Origin: Vibrio ulleungensis | Lineage (GTDB): Bacteria > Pseudomonadota > Gammaproteobacteria > Enterobacterales > Vibrionaceae | Length of the DNA: 64,000 nt | Assembly (NCBI RefSeq): GCF_016900875.1 | Contig: NZ_JAFEUM010000002.1 | Coordinates: 124,001 to 188,000, forward strand | Direction of reading: 5' to 3' | In this document: positions 28,377 to 36,826 of the stretch, piece after piece | Numbering within the stretch: the first letter of the stretch is position 1 | Layout: each line of letters opens with the position of its first letter | Notes under the pieces: generated by a model | Seen by the model: the letters and a program-made list of their open reading frames with translations, nothing else | Databases searched by the model: none | What the model was told of the DNA's origin: nothing | Made by a program: the position numbers and the translations under genes

Positions 28377-31121
28377 ATGAGCCGTCCAGCTTACTTAGTG
28401 GGAATTGATCTTGGTACCACTCACTGCGTCGTGGCTTTCGCCAGTATTGATGCTAACCCCAATGAGCCGATTAACTTACTTCCCATTCCACAACTTATTG
28501 GTCCTGGACAAGTAGCAGACAGACTCAGTTTGCCTTCTTTTCGGTTTCATCCGCATTCGACACAATTTAGCGTCGCTGATCTCACCCTACCTTGGCAACA
28601 GCAGCCGGTGTTAGGCGATGAGCAACCTGCAATCATTGGCGAGTGGGCTCGCGAATTGGGTACGCACTCTCCATCACAACTGGTGTCTAGTGCGAAAAGC
28701 TGGCTGTCCCACGACAAAGTCGATAGACATGATTCCATTTTACCCTGGATTGCGAGCGAAGAGACTCACCGCATATCGCCGGTTATTGCCAGTGCGAGTT
28801 ACCTCAATTACTTGCGACAAGCATGGGATCATCAACATCCCGTCCACAAACTTGCCGAACAAAAGCTAACAATCACCATTCCCGCCTCTTTTGATGAAGC
28901 AGCTCGAAAACTTACCTTAGAGGGCGCGGCACTCGCGGGATTACATAATGTTACCCTGCTAGAAGAGCCTCAAGCCGCGTGTTACGACTGGGTTGCTCGA
29001 AGTCAGCAAGACGCTGAGCAGCAGCTCAAAGAGCATGCGTCAATTTTAGTGGTGGATGTTGGGGGCGGTACTACCGACTTAAGCTTAATAGCCACCCATG
29101 ACCACAATAACAATTTTGAGTTGAACAGGGTTGCAGTCGGAGAGCACTTAATGCTTGGCGGTGACAACATTGACCTTGCCATCGCTCATCTCGCTGAAAG
29201 GAGCTTAAATAACAATGCGCGTATGAATACGGCCAATCTAAGTAAGCTGGCTCAACAAGCGCGTAAAACGAAAGAGCTGCTGCTAGGCGACAACGAACTG
29301 ACTGAATCAAAAATCACATTACTCGGTAGCGGCTCAAAGCTTATTGGAGCAAGCCGAAGTACCTCCGTAACGAAATCTGACCTTCATCAATTAGCGTTAG
29401 ACGGCTTTTTCCCACTTACTGATATCGACACTCTGCCTAGTACCAAACGAGGCGCGATCGTAGAGTTTGGTTTACCGTTTGTCTCAGATCCTGCTATATC
29501 GAAACATATAGCCCAATTTTTAGCTCAACATCAACAGCAGACAGGTTTACCTACAGCGGTGCTCTACAACGGTGGTTTATTTAACAGTGCTTTAGTCGCA
29601 AAACGCGTTACTGAACTTCTATCATCGTGGTCAAGTCGTGAGGTGACTGTATTAGAGAACCCTCACCCTGATCACAGTGTTGCTTATGGCGCCGTTGCCT
29701 TTCTACAGGCCAAACAAGGTAAACTAGCCACCATCAAGAGTGGTGCATCGCGCAGTTTCTACCTGCACCTTCCTAGCAAAAGTGGCCCCGGTCGAGCTTT
29801 GTGCTTACTTAAAAAAGGGGAAATGCCAGGAACCGAGGTTAAACTCACCGGTCGCACTTTCAATCTTACGATCAATCAGCCCGCTCGATTTCATGTACTC
29901 AGTGCCCATCAAGAGATATTGATTAAACAGAATGAAGTTGCGCACGGTCAGATCATCGACGTCGTGAACGCACCTTTGCATCCGCTACCAGCACTTGTTA
30001 CTACGATAAGTGACAAGAGCATTGATGCCAACAACGTGGACGTCCAACTGATCACTCAGCAAACCGAGATTGGAACCATTAAGCTCGAGTGTCAATCCTT
30101 GGTTTCTGATCACCGTTGGGAGCTAGAGTTCGATACTCGACAACATGCTAATCCAGATTCTGACGGTGCACCCTCCCCTCAACTTAAGACTGCCAATCAA
30201 CTCATCAGTCAGGCTTTCAGTGGGAACCGGAAAATTTCTGACGGAAAAGAAATCAAAACTCTTACTCGCCATCTAGAAAAACAGCTCGGCAACAAAGATG
30301 ATTGGTCATTTAACACGCTTCGCAGTATTTACGATACCTTGCAGCAAGGAAGAAAAAGACGTCGCCGTAGCGATAGACACGAACAAGTTTGGCTACGACT
30401 TGCGGGACATACACTTAGACCAGGGTTTGGCGACGTGAATGACTCTTGGCGTATTGAGCAGCTATGGGCATTGAATCAGCATACATTGCAATTTCCATCC
30501 ACTCAGTCGTGGAATGACTGGTGGACGTTATGGCGCCGCGTCGCTGGTGGATTAAATCAGGAACAACAAGAGCAGTTGTTGACACAACTTGCACCCTTTT
30601 TGCACCCAGGTGCTGTTAGCAGTAAGCAAGGACGCGAACGTGCTCATCAACATGGGTACGAGTCGATGGTGCGATTGGCCGCGTCATTAGAACAACTTGA
30701 AGCCGAAGATAAACTGCTACTAGGAAACTGGTTCTTTAAACGAGCAACCCAACAAAAAGATCATGTTGCGACACACTGGTGGGCAGTTGCACGGATCGGG
30801 ACAAGATTTTCAATGCAACAGAGCCAACAAAAACTGTTGCCAAAATCCACGGTTGAAGCATGGTTAACCTCGTTGCTTGCGTTAAGTTGGGACAAAAGTG
30901 ATGGCATTGCATTTTGTGCAAGCATGCTCGCCGCCAACGTCGCTGATCGTGAACTGGTGGTTAGCGACTCACTGCAACAGCAAGTCATCGCGCGTTTACA
31001 ACAGGTTAAAGCACCAGCGAGTTGGATCTCAATGGTCGCTAATGTGCAACAATTGGATAGCGAATCTCAGGCTAAAGCTTTAGGTGATACGCTGCCAAGT
31101 GGTTTAAAACTGGTGTCATAG
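28377..31121 (+). CDS. Hsp70-like ATPase with long C-terminal DUF3731-type region (second of pair)
   Basis: The product is 914 residues from ATG 28377, which has AGGTGA 4 nt upstream; an in-frame start 30 bp earlier has none. The N-terminal half repeats the Hsp70-like ATPase seen in the preceding gene: VGIDLGTTHCVVAF, LLEEPQAACYDWV and VVDVGGGTTDLSL. From about residue 610 a helical region unlike any Hsp70 lid follows (SFNTLRSIYDTLQQGRKRRR, then W-rich blocks). I take it to be the DUF3731 domain typical of this protein type. It probably arose by duplication and then gained this extension. The role is unknown. Confidence 0.82.
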   Translation: MSRPAYLVGIDLGTTHCVVAFASIDANPNEPINLLPIPQLIGPGQVADRLSLPSFRFHPHSTQFSVADLTLPWQQQPVLGDEQPAIIGEWARELGTHSPSQLVSSAKSWLSHDKVDRHDSILPWIASEETHRISPVIASASYLNYLRQAWDHQHPVHKLAEQKLTITIPASFDEAARKLTLEGAALAGLHNVTLLEEPQAACYDWVARSQQDAEQQLKEHASILVVDVGGGTTDLSLIATHDHNNNFELNRVAVGEHLMLGGDNIDLAIAHLAERSLNNNARMNTANLSKLAQQARKTKELLLGDNELTESKITLLGSGSKLIGASRSTSVTKSDLHQLALDGFFPLTDIDTLPSTKRGAIVEFGLPFVSDPAISKHIAQFLAQHQQQTGLPTAVLYNGGLFNSALVAKRVTELLSSWSSREVTVLENPHPDHSVAYGAVAFLQAKQGKLATIKSGASRSFYLHLPSKSGPGRALCLLKKGEMPGTEVKLTGRTFNLTINQPARFHVLSAHQEILIKQNEVAHGQIIDVVNAPLHPLPALVTTISDKSIDANNVDVQLITQQTEIGTIKLECQSLVSDHRWELEFDTRQHANPDSDGAPSPQLKTANQLISQAFSGNRKISDGKEIKTLTRHLEKQLGNKDDWSFNTLRSIYDTLQQGRKRRRRSDRHEQVWLRLAGHTLRPGFGDVNDSWRIEQLWALNQHTLQFPSTQSWNDWWTLWRRVAGGLNQEQQEQLLTQLAPFLHPGAVSSKQGRERAHQHGYESMVRLAASLEQLEAEDKLLLGNWFFKRATQQKDHVATHWWAVARIGTRFSMQQSQQKLLPKSTVEAWLTSLLALSWDKSDGIAFCASMLAANVADRELVVSDSLQQQVIARLQQVKAPASWISMVANVQQLDSESQAKALGDTLPSGLKLVS

Positions 31122-31251
31122 AATACACCTTAGCCACTGTAATCAGTGATCAATACGCGCCGTTTTGCGTAAAAAATAGTGGTGACATTGAAAGAAAAAT
31201 AGCGAAAACCATGTCTACGTTAATAAGCTACCCAAAAAACAGGGAACAGAT

Positions 31252-32373
31252 ATGAAGTTGTTAAAATCATCGTGGCTCATTGCCCTACTAGTATTTGCCG
31301 CATTTGGCTCGGTTTTGTCCGTTGCCAAGACAGCTATCGAGGTACCTGAAGATACAGAATTGGCCACTCTTGCGGGTGGGTGCTTTTGGTGTACCGAATC
31401 AGACTTAGAAAAGTTGGACGGCGTGTATGATGTCGTTTCTGGTTATGCCGGTGGCGAGAAACCGAATCCAACGTATAAGGAAGTTGCTTCAGGAAAAAGC
31501 GGCCATATTGAAGTCATACAAGTAAGCTACGACCCTTCGGTTGTTTCTTATCTAGAAATTGTCGACCAATTATTTAGACACATGGATCCCACCGACAATC
31601 TAGGCTCGTTTGTGGATCGTGGCCCACAATATCGCCCTGCTGTGTTTTATCACAATGAGCAACAGAAAGCGCAAGTTGAACAGTTTATTACTCAAGTTGA
31701 TGCCTTAGGCGTGTATCAAAAACCGCTAAAAGTGGATGTATTACCTCTGGAGGAGTTTTACGTCGCTGAGGATTACCATCAAGACTATTACAAAACCAAT
31801 CCAATTCGATACAAATACTATCGCCATGCTTCTGGTCGTGACCAATACCTAGACAAAATATTTGGTAAAGATCGTGAAGAAAACCCAGTAACCTTACTAA
31901 GTCTTATAGAAGGTCAAGCAGCAACGGACGCAATTGCGTATGCCCGTCCTAGTGATGAAGAAATTAAACAAAAGTTGTCGAAACTGCAATGGGTTGTGAC
32001 TCAAGAAGAAGGCACCGAGCGTCCTTTTGACAACGAGTTTTGGGATAATAAAGTTGACGGTATCTATGTCGATATTGTATCGGGCGAACCGCTATTCTCG
32101 TCAACCGACAAGTACAAATCAGGAACAGGATGGCCAAGCTTTACCAAGCCTATTGATTCGCATTATGTAACTGAGCACGAAGACACAAAACTCTTTTACA
32201 CCCGCGTTGAACTACGAAGCAAATATGCAGACTCGCACCTAGGCCATGTGTTTACCGATGGGCCTGCGCCTACAGGTTTACGTTACTGTATTAATTCGGC
32301 CTCTCTAGAGTTTATCCCCAAAGAACAACTGGCTTCTCGTGGCTTTGAACGCTACCTTCCGATGTTTGAGTGA
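31252..32373 (+). CDS. msrAB: Exported bifunctional peptide methionine sulfoxide reductase MsrA-MsrB
   Basis: The enzyme repairs both S- and R-methionine sulfoxide in proteins. Residues 1-24 form a signal peptide or anchor. MsrA follows, with GCFWC at 43-47 (catalytic Cys44) and the conserved [12 protein letters not shown] and [11 protein letters not shown]. MsrB is at about 230-360, with [25 protein letters not shown] (catalytic Cys346) and INSASLEF. MsrB lacks the CxxC zinc pairs seen in E. coli MsrB. The fusion resembles Neisseria PilB without its thioredoxin domain. It probably acts in the periplasm. AGGGA precedes the ATG, and a terminator follows. Confidence 0.92.
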   Translation: MKLLKSSWLIALLVFAAFGSVLSVAKTAIEVPEDTELATLAGGCFWCTESDLEKLDGVYDVVSGYAGGEKPNPTYKEVASGKSGHIEVIQVSYDPSVVSYLEIVDQLFRHMDPTDNLGSFVDRGPQYRPAVFYHNEQQKAQVEQFITQVDALGVYQKPLKVDVLPLEEFYVAEDYHQDYYKTNPIRYKYYRHASGRDQYLDKIFGKDREENPVTLLSLIEGQAATDAIAYARPSDEEIKQKLSKLQWVVTQEEGTERPFDNEFWDNKVDGIYVDIVSGEPLFSSTDKYKSGTGWPSFTKPIDSHYVTEHEDTKLFYTRVELRSKYADSHLGHVFTDGPAPTGLRYCINSASLEFIPKEQLASRGFERYLPMFE

Positions 32374-32427
32374 AGTTAGTCGATGCCTTAATGGGTTTTG
32401 AGCATCAACATTGAGCTCAAACGAGAA

Positions 32428-32450
32428 AAGCGCCATAAGGCGCTTTTTTT
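32428..32450 (+). terminator. Terminator of msrAB
   Basis: A 7-bp stem AAGCGCC/GGCGCTT with loop ATAA is followed by seven T. A short A-run on the left could also serve the convergent DUF2947 gene. Confidence 0.87.
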
Positions 32451-32493
32451 ATTGCTTAAACTTAGCTGCAATCACACTCTTAACAACGAAGTG

Positions 32494-32967
32494 TTAAGGG
32501 CGTGTACCTAGTTTCACTTTACCATTATCTTGAAACCATGCTGCTTGCTTACGGCGACGAGCAATCAAGATAGGACCATCATCGTAAAACAGAAAGTTTT
32601 TCCAATGGCGTTTAAACGTTTTCCAGTTTGTCTCAATGACATTGTATTTTTCATAGCAAAAGTAGACCGTAACGTCGTCCTGCCAATCTAAGTGCGCCAA
32701 CAACTCTTCGGGCATAGAGTCATCATCTGAATCCCACGACTTCATCCACTCTTCTTCACGGCTCCAGTTTTCAAGATTTGATGGCCAATCTTGGCGATTT
32801 AGACGCTCCATATCTGGGCTTTCTCGAGAGATGTTTTCTTTCCAAAACTGCGCCGCCTGCGCTTGCGAAAACGGTTTGATAAACGTTTGTGCTTCTTCAC
32901 TCAGTGGCATAGAAGCGTGAGTGAAAATCCACTTTCTTTTATAGTCGTCAATCGATTGATATTTCAT
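32494..32967 (-). CDS. DUF2947 family protein
   Basis: This 157-residue soluble protein is rich in W, D and K, of a type I recognise as DUF2947 in Vibrio. Characteristic parts are YKRKWIFTHASMPLS near the N-terminus and NWKTFKRHWKNFLFYDDGPI near residue 115. No catalytic motif is evident. It is the last gene of the tyrR-linked minus-strand run, 17 bp after the HD-domain gene, and converges on msrAB. The function is unknown. Confidence 0.7.
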   Translation of the reverse strand: MKYQSIDDYKRKWIFTHASMPLSEEAQTFIKPFSQAQAAQFWKENISRESPDMERLNRQDWPSNLENWSREEEWMKSWDSDDDSMPEELLAHLDWQDDVTVYFCYEKYNVIETNWKTFKRHWKNFLFYDDGPILIARRRKQAAWFQDNGKVKLGTRP

Positions 32968-32984
32968 AGTAAATGCTTGTATTT

Positions 32985-33590
32985 TTATTCCGGTTTTAGC
33001 CAGCCGTTTTCGACAGACGTTTCAATGATGTTTAGCGCTTTCGTCCATAATGCGCGTGAGCCCTTCTCGATGCGGCCATTGATTGCGATGACTTGAGAAC
33101 GACTGATGCCATGTTCTACCCAACTCTGCCCACTATTATTAAAGTTCATCAATAAAGGGATAAAACGATCCATGGCTTTGGCAAACCGTGCTTCCGCCGA
33201 CTGCGCTTGCTCAAACTCATCCCAAATTGCACGTAGTTCTGCACGTTGTTCGGGCTCTAAGTAGCCAAATAGGCGATCGGCCGCCTCTAACTCTTTTTGC
33301 TGCTGGGATTGCGATGCAACTGCGTCATAAACAAAGGTATCGCCAGCATCTATTTCAACGATATCGTGCAGCAGAAGCATTTTGATCACTGTATTAATGT
33401 TAACAGGTTCATCCGCATGCTCTTCACATAACAGAGCCATAGTAGCGACATGCCAACTGTGTTCTGCGGTATTTTCTAGACGCCCTTGAGCGGATTTTAC
33501 TTTTGTACGTCTGAGCACGGACTTTAGTTTATCGAGTTCGAAAACCAACGCCAATTGTTTATCTAATCTATCCACTACTGTGCTTTCCAT
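32985..33590 (-). CDS. HD-domain phosphohydrolase, YfbR-like
   Basis: The protein has 201 residues with the HD metal-binding pattern: H in NTAEHSWHVA (about 41), HD in LLLHDIVEIDAGD (about 75) and a late D in FAKAMDRFIPLL. This is the HD_3 type, related to the 5'-deoxynucleotidase YfbR, so a nucleotide phosphatase is likely. I place the start at ATG 33590; an earlier in-frame ATG at 33629 would overlap the GNAT gene much more. Even so the start overlaps the end of the GNAT gene by 16 bp, implying translational coupling. Confidence 0.8.
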   Translation of the reverse strand: MESTVVDRLDKQLALVFELDKLKSVLRRTKVKSAQGRLENTAEHSWHVATMALLCEEHADEPVNINTVIKMLLLHDIVEIDAGDTFVYDAVASQSQQQKELEAADRLFGYLEPEQRAELRAIWDEFEQAQSAEARFAKAMDRFIPLLMNFNNSGQSWVEHGISRSQVIAINGRIEKGSRALWTKALNIIETSVENGWLKPE

Positions 33591-34138
33591 TGTTGGTTGA
33601 TAAGTGACGTCAAGACATGGTCTTGCCACTGTCCATCAATAAGTAAATACTGTTTTGCTAGGCCTTCTTTTTCAAATCCAAGCGACTCTAAAACGTTGGC
33701 GCTGCGAACATTGCGAGGAATGTATGCGGCCATAATTCGATGTAGTCCTTTTTCAGCAAACATCCATTGACAGGCCGCTTTCAACGCTCGCCTCATAATG
33801 CCACGCCCCTGTGCACTGCGTGCTAACGAATACCCCACATTACAGGCGTGAAATGGAAACTGGGTGAGATTCGAAAATGAAATAGTCCCTAACATGACTC
33901 CATCGCTATCAACGATGACACAGTAAAACGCAAGATCATGTTGATGTAACTCATTCAGCTTAATAAGTTTTTGTCGCCAGCCTTGCAGCGTATAGAACGC
34001 TTCTTCTCGCTTAGGGTCCCACGGTTTTAGGTGCTCTCTATTTTGCAAGAAATAGTCACTGATCCTGCCGGCATCTTCTGGGGCGGCTAATCGGAGTATA
34101 AAGTCAGACTCCTGATGAATACAGTCATTAGTCTTCAT
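33575..34138 (-). CDS. GNAT N-acetyltransferase, RimJ/RimL-like
   Basis: The product is 187 residues from ATG 34138. It has the GNAT fold order: FILRLAAPEDAGRISDYF at the N-terminus, IVDSDGVMLGTISFS (beta4), YSLARSAQGRGIMRRALKAA with the acetyl-CoA loop RSAQGRGIM, and the C-terminal ANVLESLGFEKEGLAKQYL. It resembles the ribosomal-protein alanine acetyltransferases RimJ and RimL, but the acceptor cannot be assigned. It overlaps the tyrR end by 11 bp and the HD gene by 16 bp, so it belongs to the same transcript. Confidence 0.8.
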   Translation of the reverse strand: MKTNDCIHQESDFILRLAAPEDAGRISDYFLQNREHLKPWDPKREEAFYTLQGWRQKLIKLNELHQHDLAFYCVIVDSDGVMLGTISFSNLTQFPFHACNVGYSLARSAQGRGIMRRALKAACQWMFAEKGLHRIMAAYIPRNVRSANVLESLGFEKEGLAKQYLLIDGQWQDHVLTSLINQQWKAQ

Positions 34139-35678
34139 GCTTATTGATCTCATAATCTCGTAATTTATTGGCTATTGAGGTGTGTGAAACCCCTAAACGC
34201 TTGGCCAGTTTCCGGCTGCTTGGAAACGACAGATACAAGGTTTGAATGATTTGTGCCTCATAGGCCTTCATAATCGATTCTAACGAACCTTCAAGGTTCA
34301 GTTTTGCGCCTTGCTGAGACAACGCGTGTGGCTTCAAGTCGAAGGCACTTGCATCCAATAATTGCCCTTCACTCAACGAGAGAGCTCGTAGCGTGGCATT
34401 TTCTAACTCGCGAATATTGCCTGGCCATTGATAGTCCGCCAGTGCGGCTTTCCCGTCATCAGTGAGTTGGGCTTTTTCAACGCCTAAATCTCGGCTATGT
34501 TTCGCTATAAAATGCTCAAGCAGGGGTTCAACATCGTTTAGACGTTCGCGAAGAGGCGGAATGGTGAGGTTTAACACATTGAGCCTAAAATAGAGATCTT
34601 CTCTAAAGGCGTGATTATCCACCATACCGGCTAAGTTTTTCGCCGTCGACGCTATAACCCGTACATCTACGTGTACCTCTTCTTCCTCGCCGACTCGTCG
34701 AAAAGTACCATCTTGTAGAAACCGCACCAATTTCATTTGTAGGTGTGGGCTCATCTCGCCAATCTCGTCCAAAAAGACGGTGCCGCCATCGGCAAGTTCA
34801 AAAATACCTTTATGACCTTCGCTTTGGTTAAATTGGCCCGCAGCGTGCCCAAACAGTTCTGTTTCTGCTACATCATCGGGCATCGAAGCACAACTTAATA
34901 TCAGGAACGGATGCGCTGACCTTAAGGTAGAGTCGTGGCACGCTCGAGCCAACACTTCTTTGCCGGTTCCTGTTTCGCCTTGAATGAGTAACGGTTGATT
35001 TAGTGGGGCCAGTTTTTTAGCTTGTGAGATCATCACTTTATGTTTGCTTGAGCGCCCTACAAGGTGCTCGAATACACGAGCTTGCCTGCTTGGTTCGTTA
35101 ATCACCGGTTGCGCCGCAATCATGCTCTTGCTGCGAATAGAAACCAACGTACTGGCATGCATCGTTTCGGTTTCATTCTCTTTAATGTATATAGGGATAG
35201 CGTCTAAATCGTAGTCAAGGCCGTCTATGATGACAGTGAAGCTTTGCTCCGTTGCGCCTGCATCAAGCCATTTGCTGTAACTGAATCCGGACAATCGATT
35301 TGATAATACCGACCCAGGTAAACAGCCATCTCGCTCGCCAAACAGTTGCAATGCCGCCTTGTTGGCTTTATCGACTTCGCCTTTGGTGTTTAACGATAGG
35401 ATTGGCTGAGGCATATTGTTTAGCAGAGAGAACAGCTCATGGTTCTCACGCTCACTTGGCATAAATTGGATGGTTCTAACGTCTGTCACACCTTGAATTA
35501 GGCGAATTTGAACCATGAGTTCACGAAACAACTCGAAGTCTGTTTCAGTGCAGTTAAGATAAATTTTTCCGCGTACATCAATTTCGATACCTCGAAGATC
35601 GATGTGACGCGCGACCAACAATTCGAGCAGCTCTTGAGTTAGCCCTAAACGATCGAGGCACAACACTTCCAATTTCAT
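34128..35678 (-). CDS. tyrR: Aromatic amino acid regulator TyrR
   Basis: TyrR controls transport and synthesis of Tyr, Phe and Trp. The 516 residues show an ACT domain (1-75), a PAS domain (about 77-190), an AAA+ domain with Walker A GETGTGKE (234-241) and Walker B VFLDEIGEM (301-309), and a C-terminal helix-turn-helix (SSRKLAKRLGVSHTSIANKL). The region where sigma-54 activators have GAFTGA reads GHAAGQFNQSEGHKGI (277-292), so, as in E. coli TyrR, it should not act on sigma-54. There is no obvious Shine-Dalgarno before the ATG, and paired dyads lie 10 bp upstream. Confidence 0.93.
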   Translation of the reverse strand: MKLEVLCLDRLGLTQELLELLVARHIDLRGIEIDVRGKIYLNCTETDFELFRELMVQIRLIQGVTDVRTIQFMPSERENHELFSLLNNMPQPILSLNTKGEVDKANKAALQLFGERDGCLPGSVLSNRLSGFSYSKWLDAGATEQSFTVIIDGLDYDLDAIPIYIKENETETMHASTLVSIRSKSMIAAQPVINEPSRQARVFEHLVGRSSKHKVMISQAKKLAPLNQPLLIQGETGTGKEVLARACHDSTLRSAHPFLILSCASMPDDVAETELFGHAAGQFNQSEGHKGIFELADGGTVFLDEIGEMSPHLQMKLVRFLQDGTFRRVGEEEEVHVDVRVIASTAKNLAGMVDNHAFREDLYFRLNVLNLTIPPLRERLNDVEPLLEHFIAKHSRDLGVEKAQLTDDGKAALADYQWPGNIRELENATLRALSLSEGQLLDASAFDLKPHALSQQGAKLNLEGSLESIMKAYEAQIIQTLYLSFPSSRKLAKRLGVSHTSIANKLRDYEINKHED

Positions 35679-35687
35679 GGGGTTACA

Positions 35688-35721
35688 ACACTAGGTGTCA
35701 ACAATACTTGACACCTAGTGT
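35688..35721. promoter_or_regulatory. Paired dyads (13-bp perfect inverted repeat) before tyrR
   Basis: ACACTAGGTGTCA (35688-35700) and TGACACCTAGTGT (35709-35721) are exact inverted copies 8 bp apart. Each arm is itself a small dyad of the form ACAC-N3-GTGT, the two centres being 23 bp apart. The site lies between ycjF and tyrR, 10 bp before the tyrR start. It could be an operator for two dimers or a 5'-leader hairpin. It does not match the TyrR box TGTAAA-N6-TTTACA. Confidence 0.7.
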
Positions 35722-35752
35722 GAGGTATCCGCTTTTCGCGGTCAAGAATTAC

Positions 35753-36826
35753 CTATTTAAAGGTGAGTGTTTTAAGAGATTTCAGCAGATTTGCTCGCAT
35801 ATCCATCAATGTAAAACGTTGCGATTCTTTCCACGAGACGGGGCGCAGTAAATCAACGGTTCTGATCCCCAATCGAGCGACTAACAGCCCTACCCCTACA
35901 CCTTGGGCTAACCGTGTAGAGACTCGCGCTGTCATGTCCATCGAGAGTATATCGACGCCAGCGTCAATGGCCACTTCGGTTGCACCTGCGGCGGCCATAG
36001 TGACAAATACCTGTCTGAGCAAAGATACTCTTGACCAATACCCAAGCTCTACACCGTACAGTCTGGATAATTCATTGATCATTTTCATAGCGCGCCACGC
36101 GACAATGCCAATATCGGCAAGCGCAAATGGACTTGCCGCTACTAAGATGGCGCATTGACTCGAATATTGGCTAACAATTGACTTTGCTTGAATGTCTTTA
36201 CTCGCCAAAACTAAATTGTCGTACAGTGTAAACAGATGTTCTGCACTGTGGCTTTCGTTTTTGGCGTCTAGCCATTGTTGAAATTGAGGCTGCTCAACGC
36301 TTTTTTGTTTGTGTAAACTCTCAATAAACGCTTCGGCTTGTTTACGCTGATCGGCTTCGATGATCGCATCGACTTTGTCATTCATCGAAATCTGTTTTTT
36401 AAGTCTGCGTAGCTTAAACCACTCCCTACCAATCGCGCTTGCCCCCGCAAGAGCTACCGCACTGCCAAAGGCTGCCCATCCCAGTCCCAACCAATCCTGC
36501 GACACTGCTGCAGTATACCAACTGTTTAACAGTTGCCACGAACATAGGCCGCCAAAGCTAATCAGTCCGAGCTTAGTCCAACGACTTACTTTTTTGGGCT
36601 TTAACGCAGTCTCTAAGGGTGATTCGACCTCTTCTTCTGGCAATGCCACCGGGGTAAATGTCTGCTGCTGCTCAAACAGTTTTGCCGCACTTAATGTTTC
36701 TGTATTGATCTCATCGGTTCGCGCTTCTTCGAACACCTTCTTTGGTTTATACGAACTCGACTCATGATTAGGCTTCATATCGGCATTGTGCGAGTCATTG
36801 GATTCAGACGATGTCGGTTTTACCAC
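35753..36826 (-). CDS. ycjF: Inner-membrane protein YcjF (DUF697/TIGR01620)
   Basis: The 357-residue protein has a disordered polar N-terminus (about 1-80), two membrane helices (about 88-110 and 115-135) and a C-terminal DUF697-type region with AILVAASPFALADIGIVAWR, ATEVAIDAG and ARLGIRTVDLLRPVSW. It accompanies the GTPase-like YcjX in Psp-linked operons of enterics and vibrios. A role in envelope stress is inferred only from that linkage. Its start overlaps the end of ycjX by 7 bp. Confidence 0.9.
   Translation of the reverse strand: MVKPTSSESNDSHNADMKPNHESSSYKPKKVFEEARTDEINTETLSAAKLFEQQQTFTPVALPEEEVESPLETALKPKKVSRWTKLGLISFGGLCSWQLLNSWYTAAVSQDWLGLGWAAFGSAVALAGASAIGREWFKLRRLKKQISMNDKVDAIIEADQRKQAEAFIESLHKQKSVEQPQFQQWLDAKNESHSAEHLFTLYDNLVLASKDIQAKSIVSQYSSQCAILVAASPFALADIGIVAWRAMKMINELSRLYGVELGYWSRVSLLRQVFVTMAAAGATEVAIDAGVDILSMDMTARVSTRLAQGVGVGLLVARLGIRTVDLLRPVSWKESQRFTLMDMRANLLKSLKTLTFK

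Noticed and set aside
36360..36767. 135-aa plus-strand ORF inside ycjF
   Set aside because: Antisense shadow; no SD and no recognisable domain.
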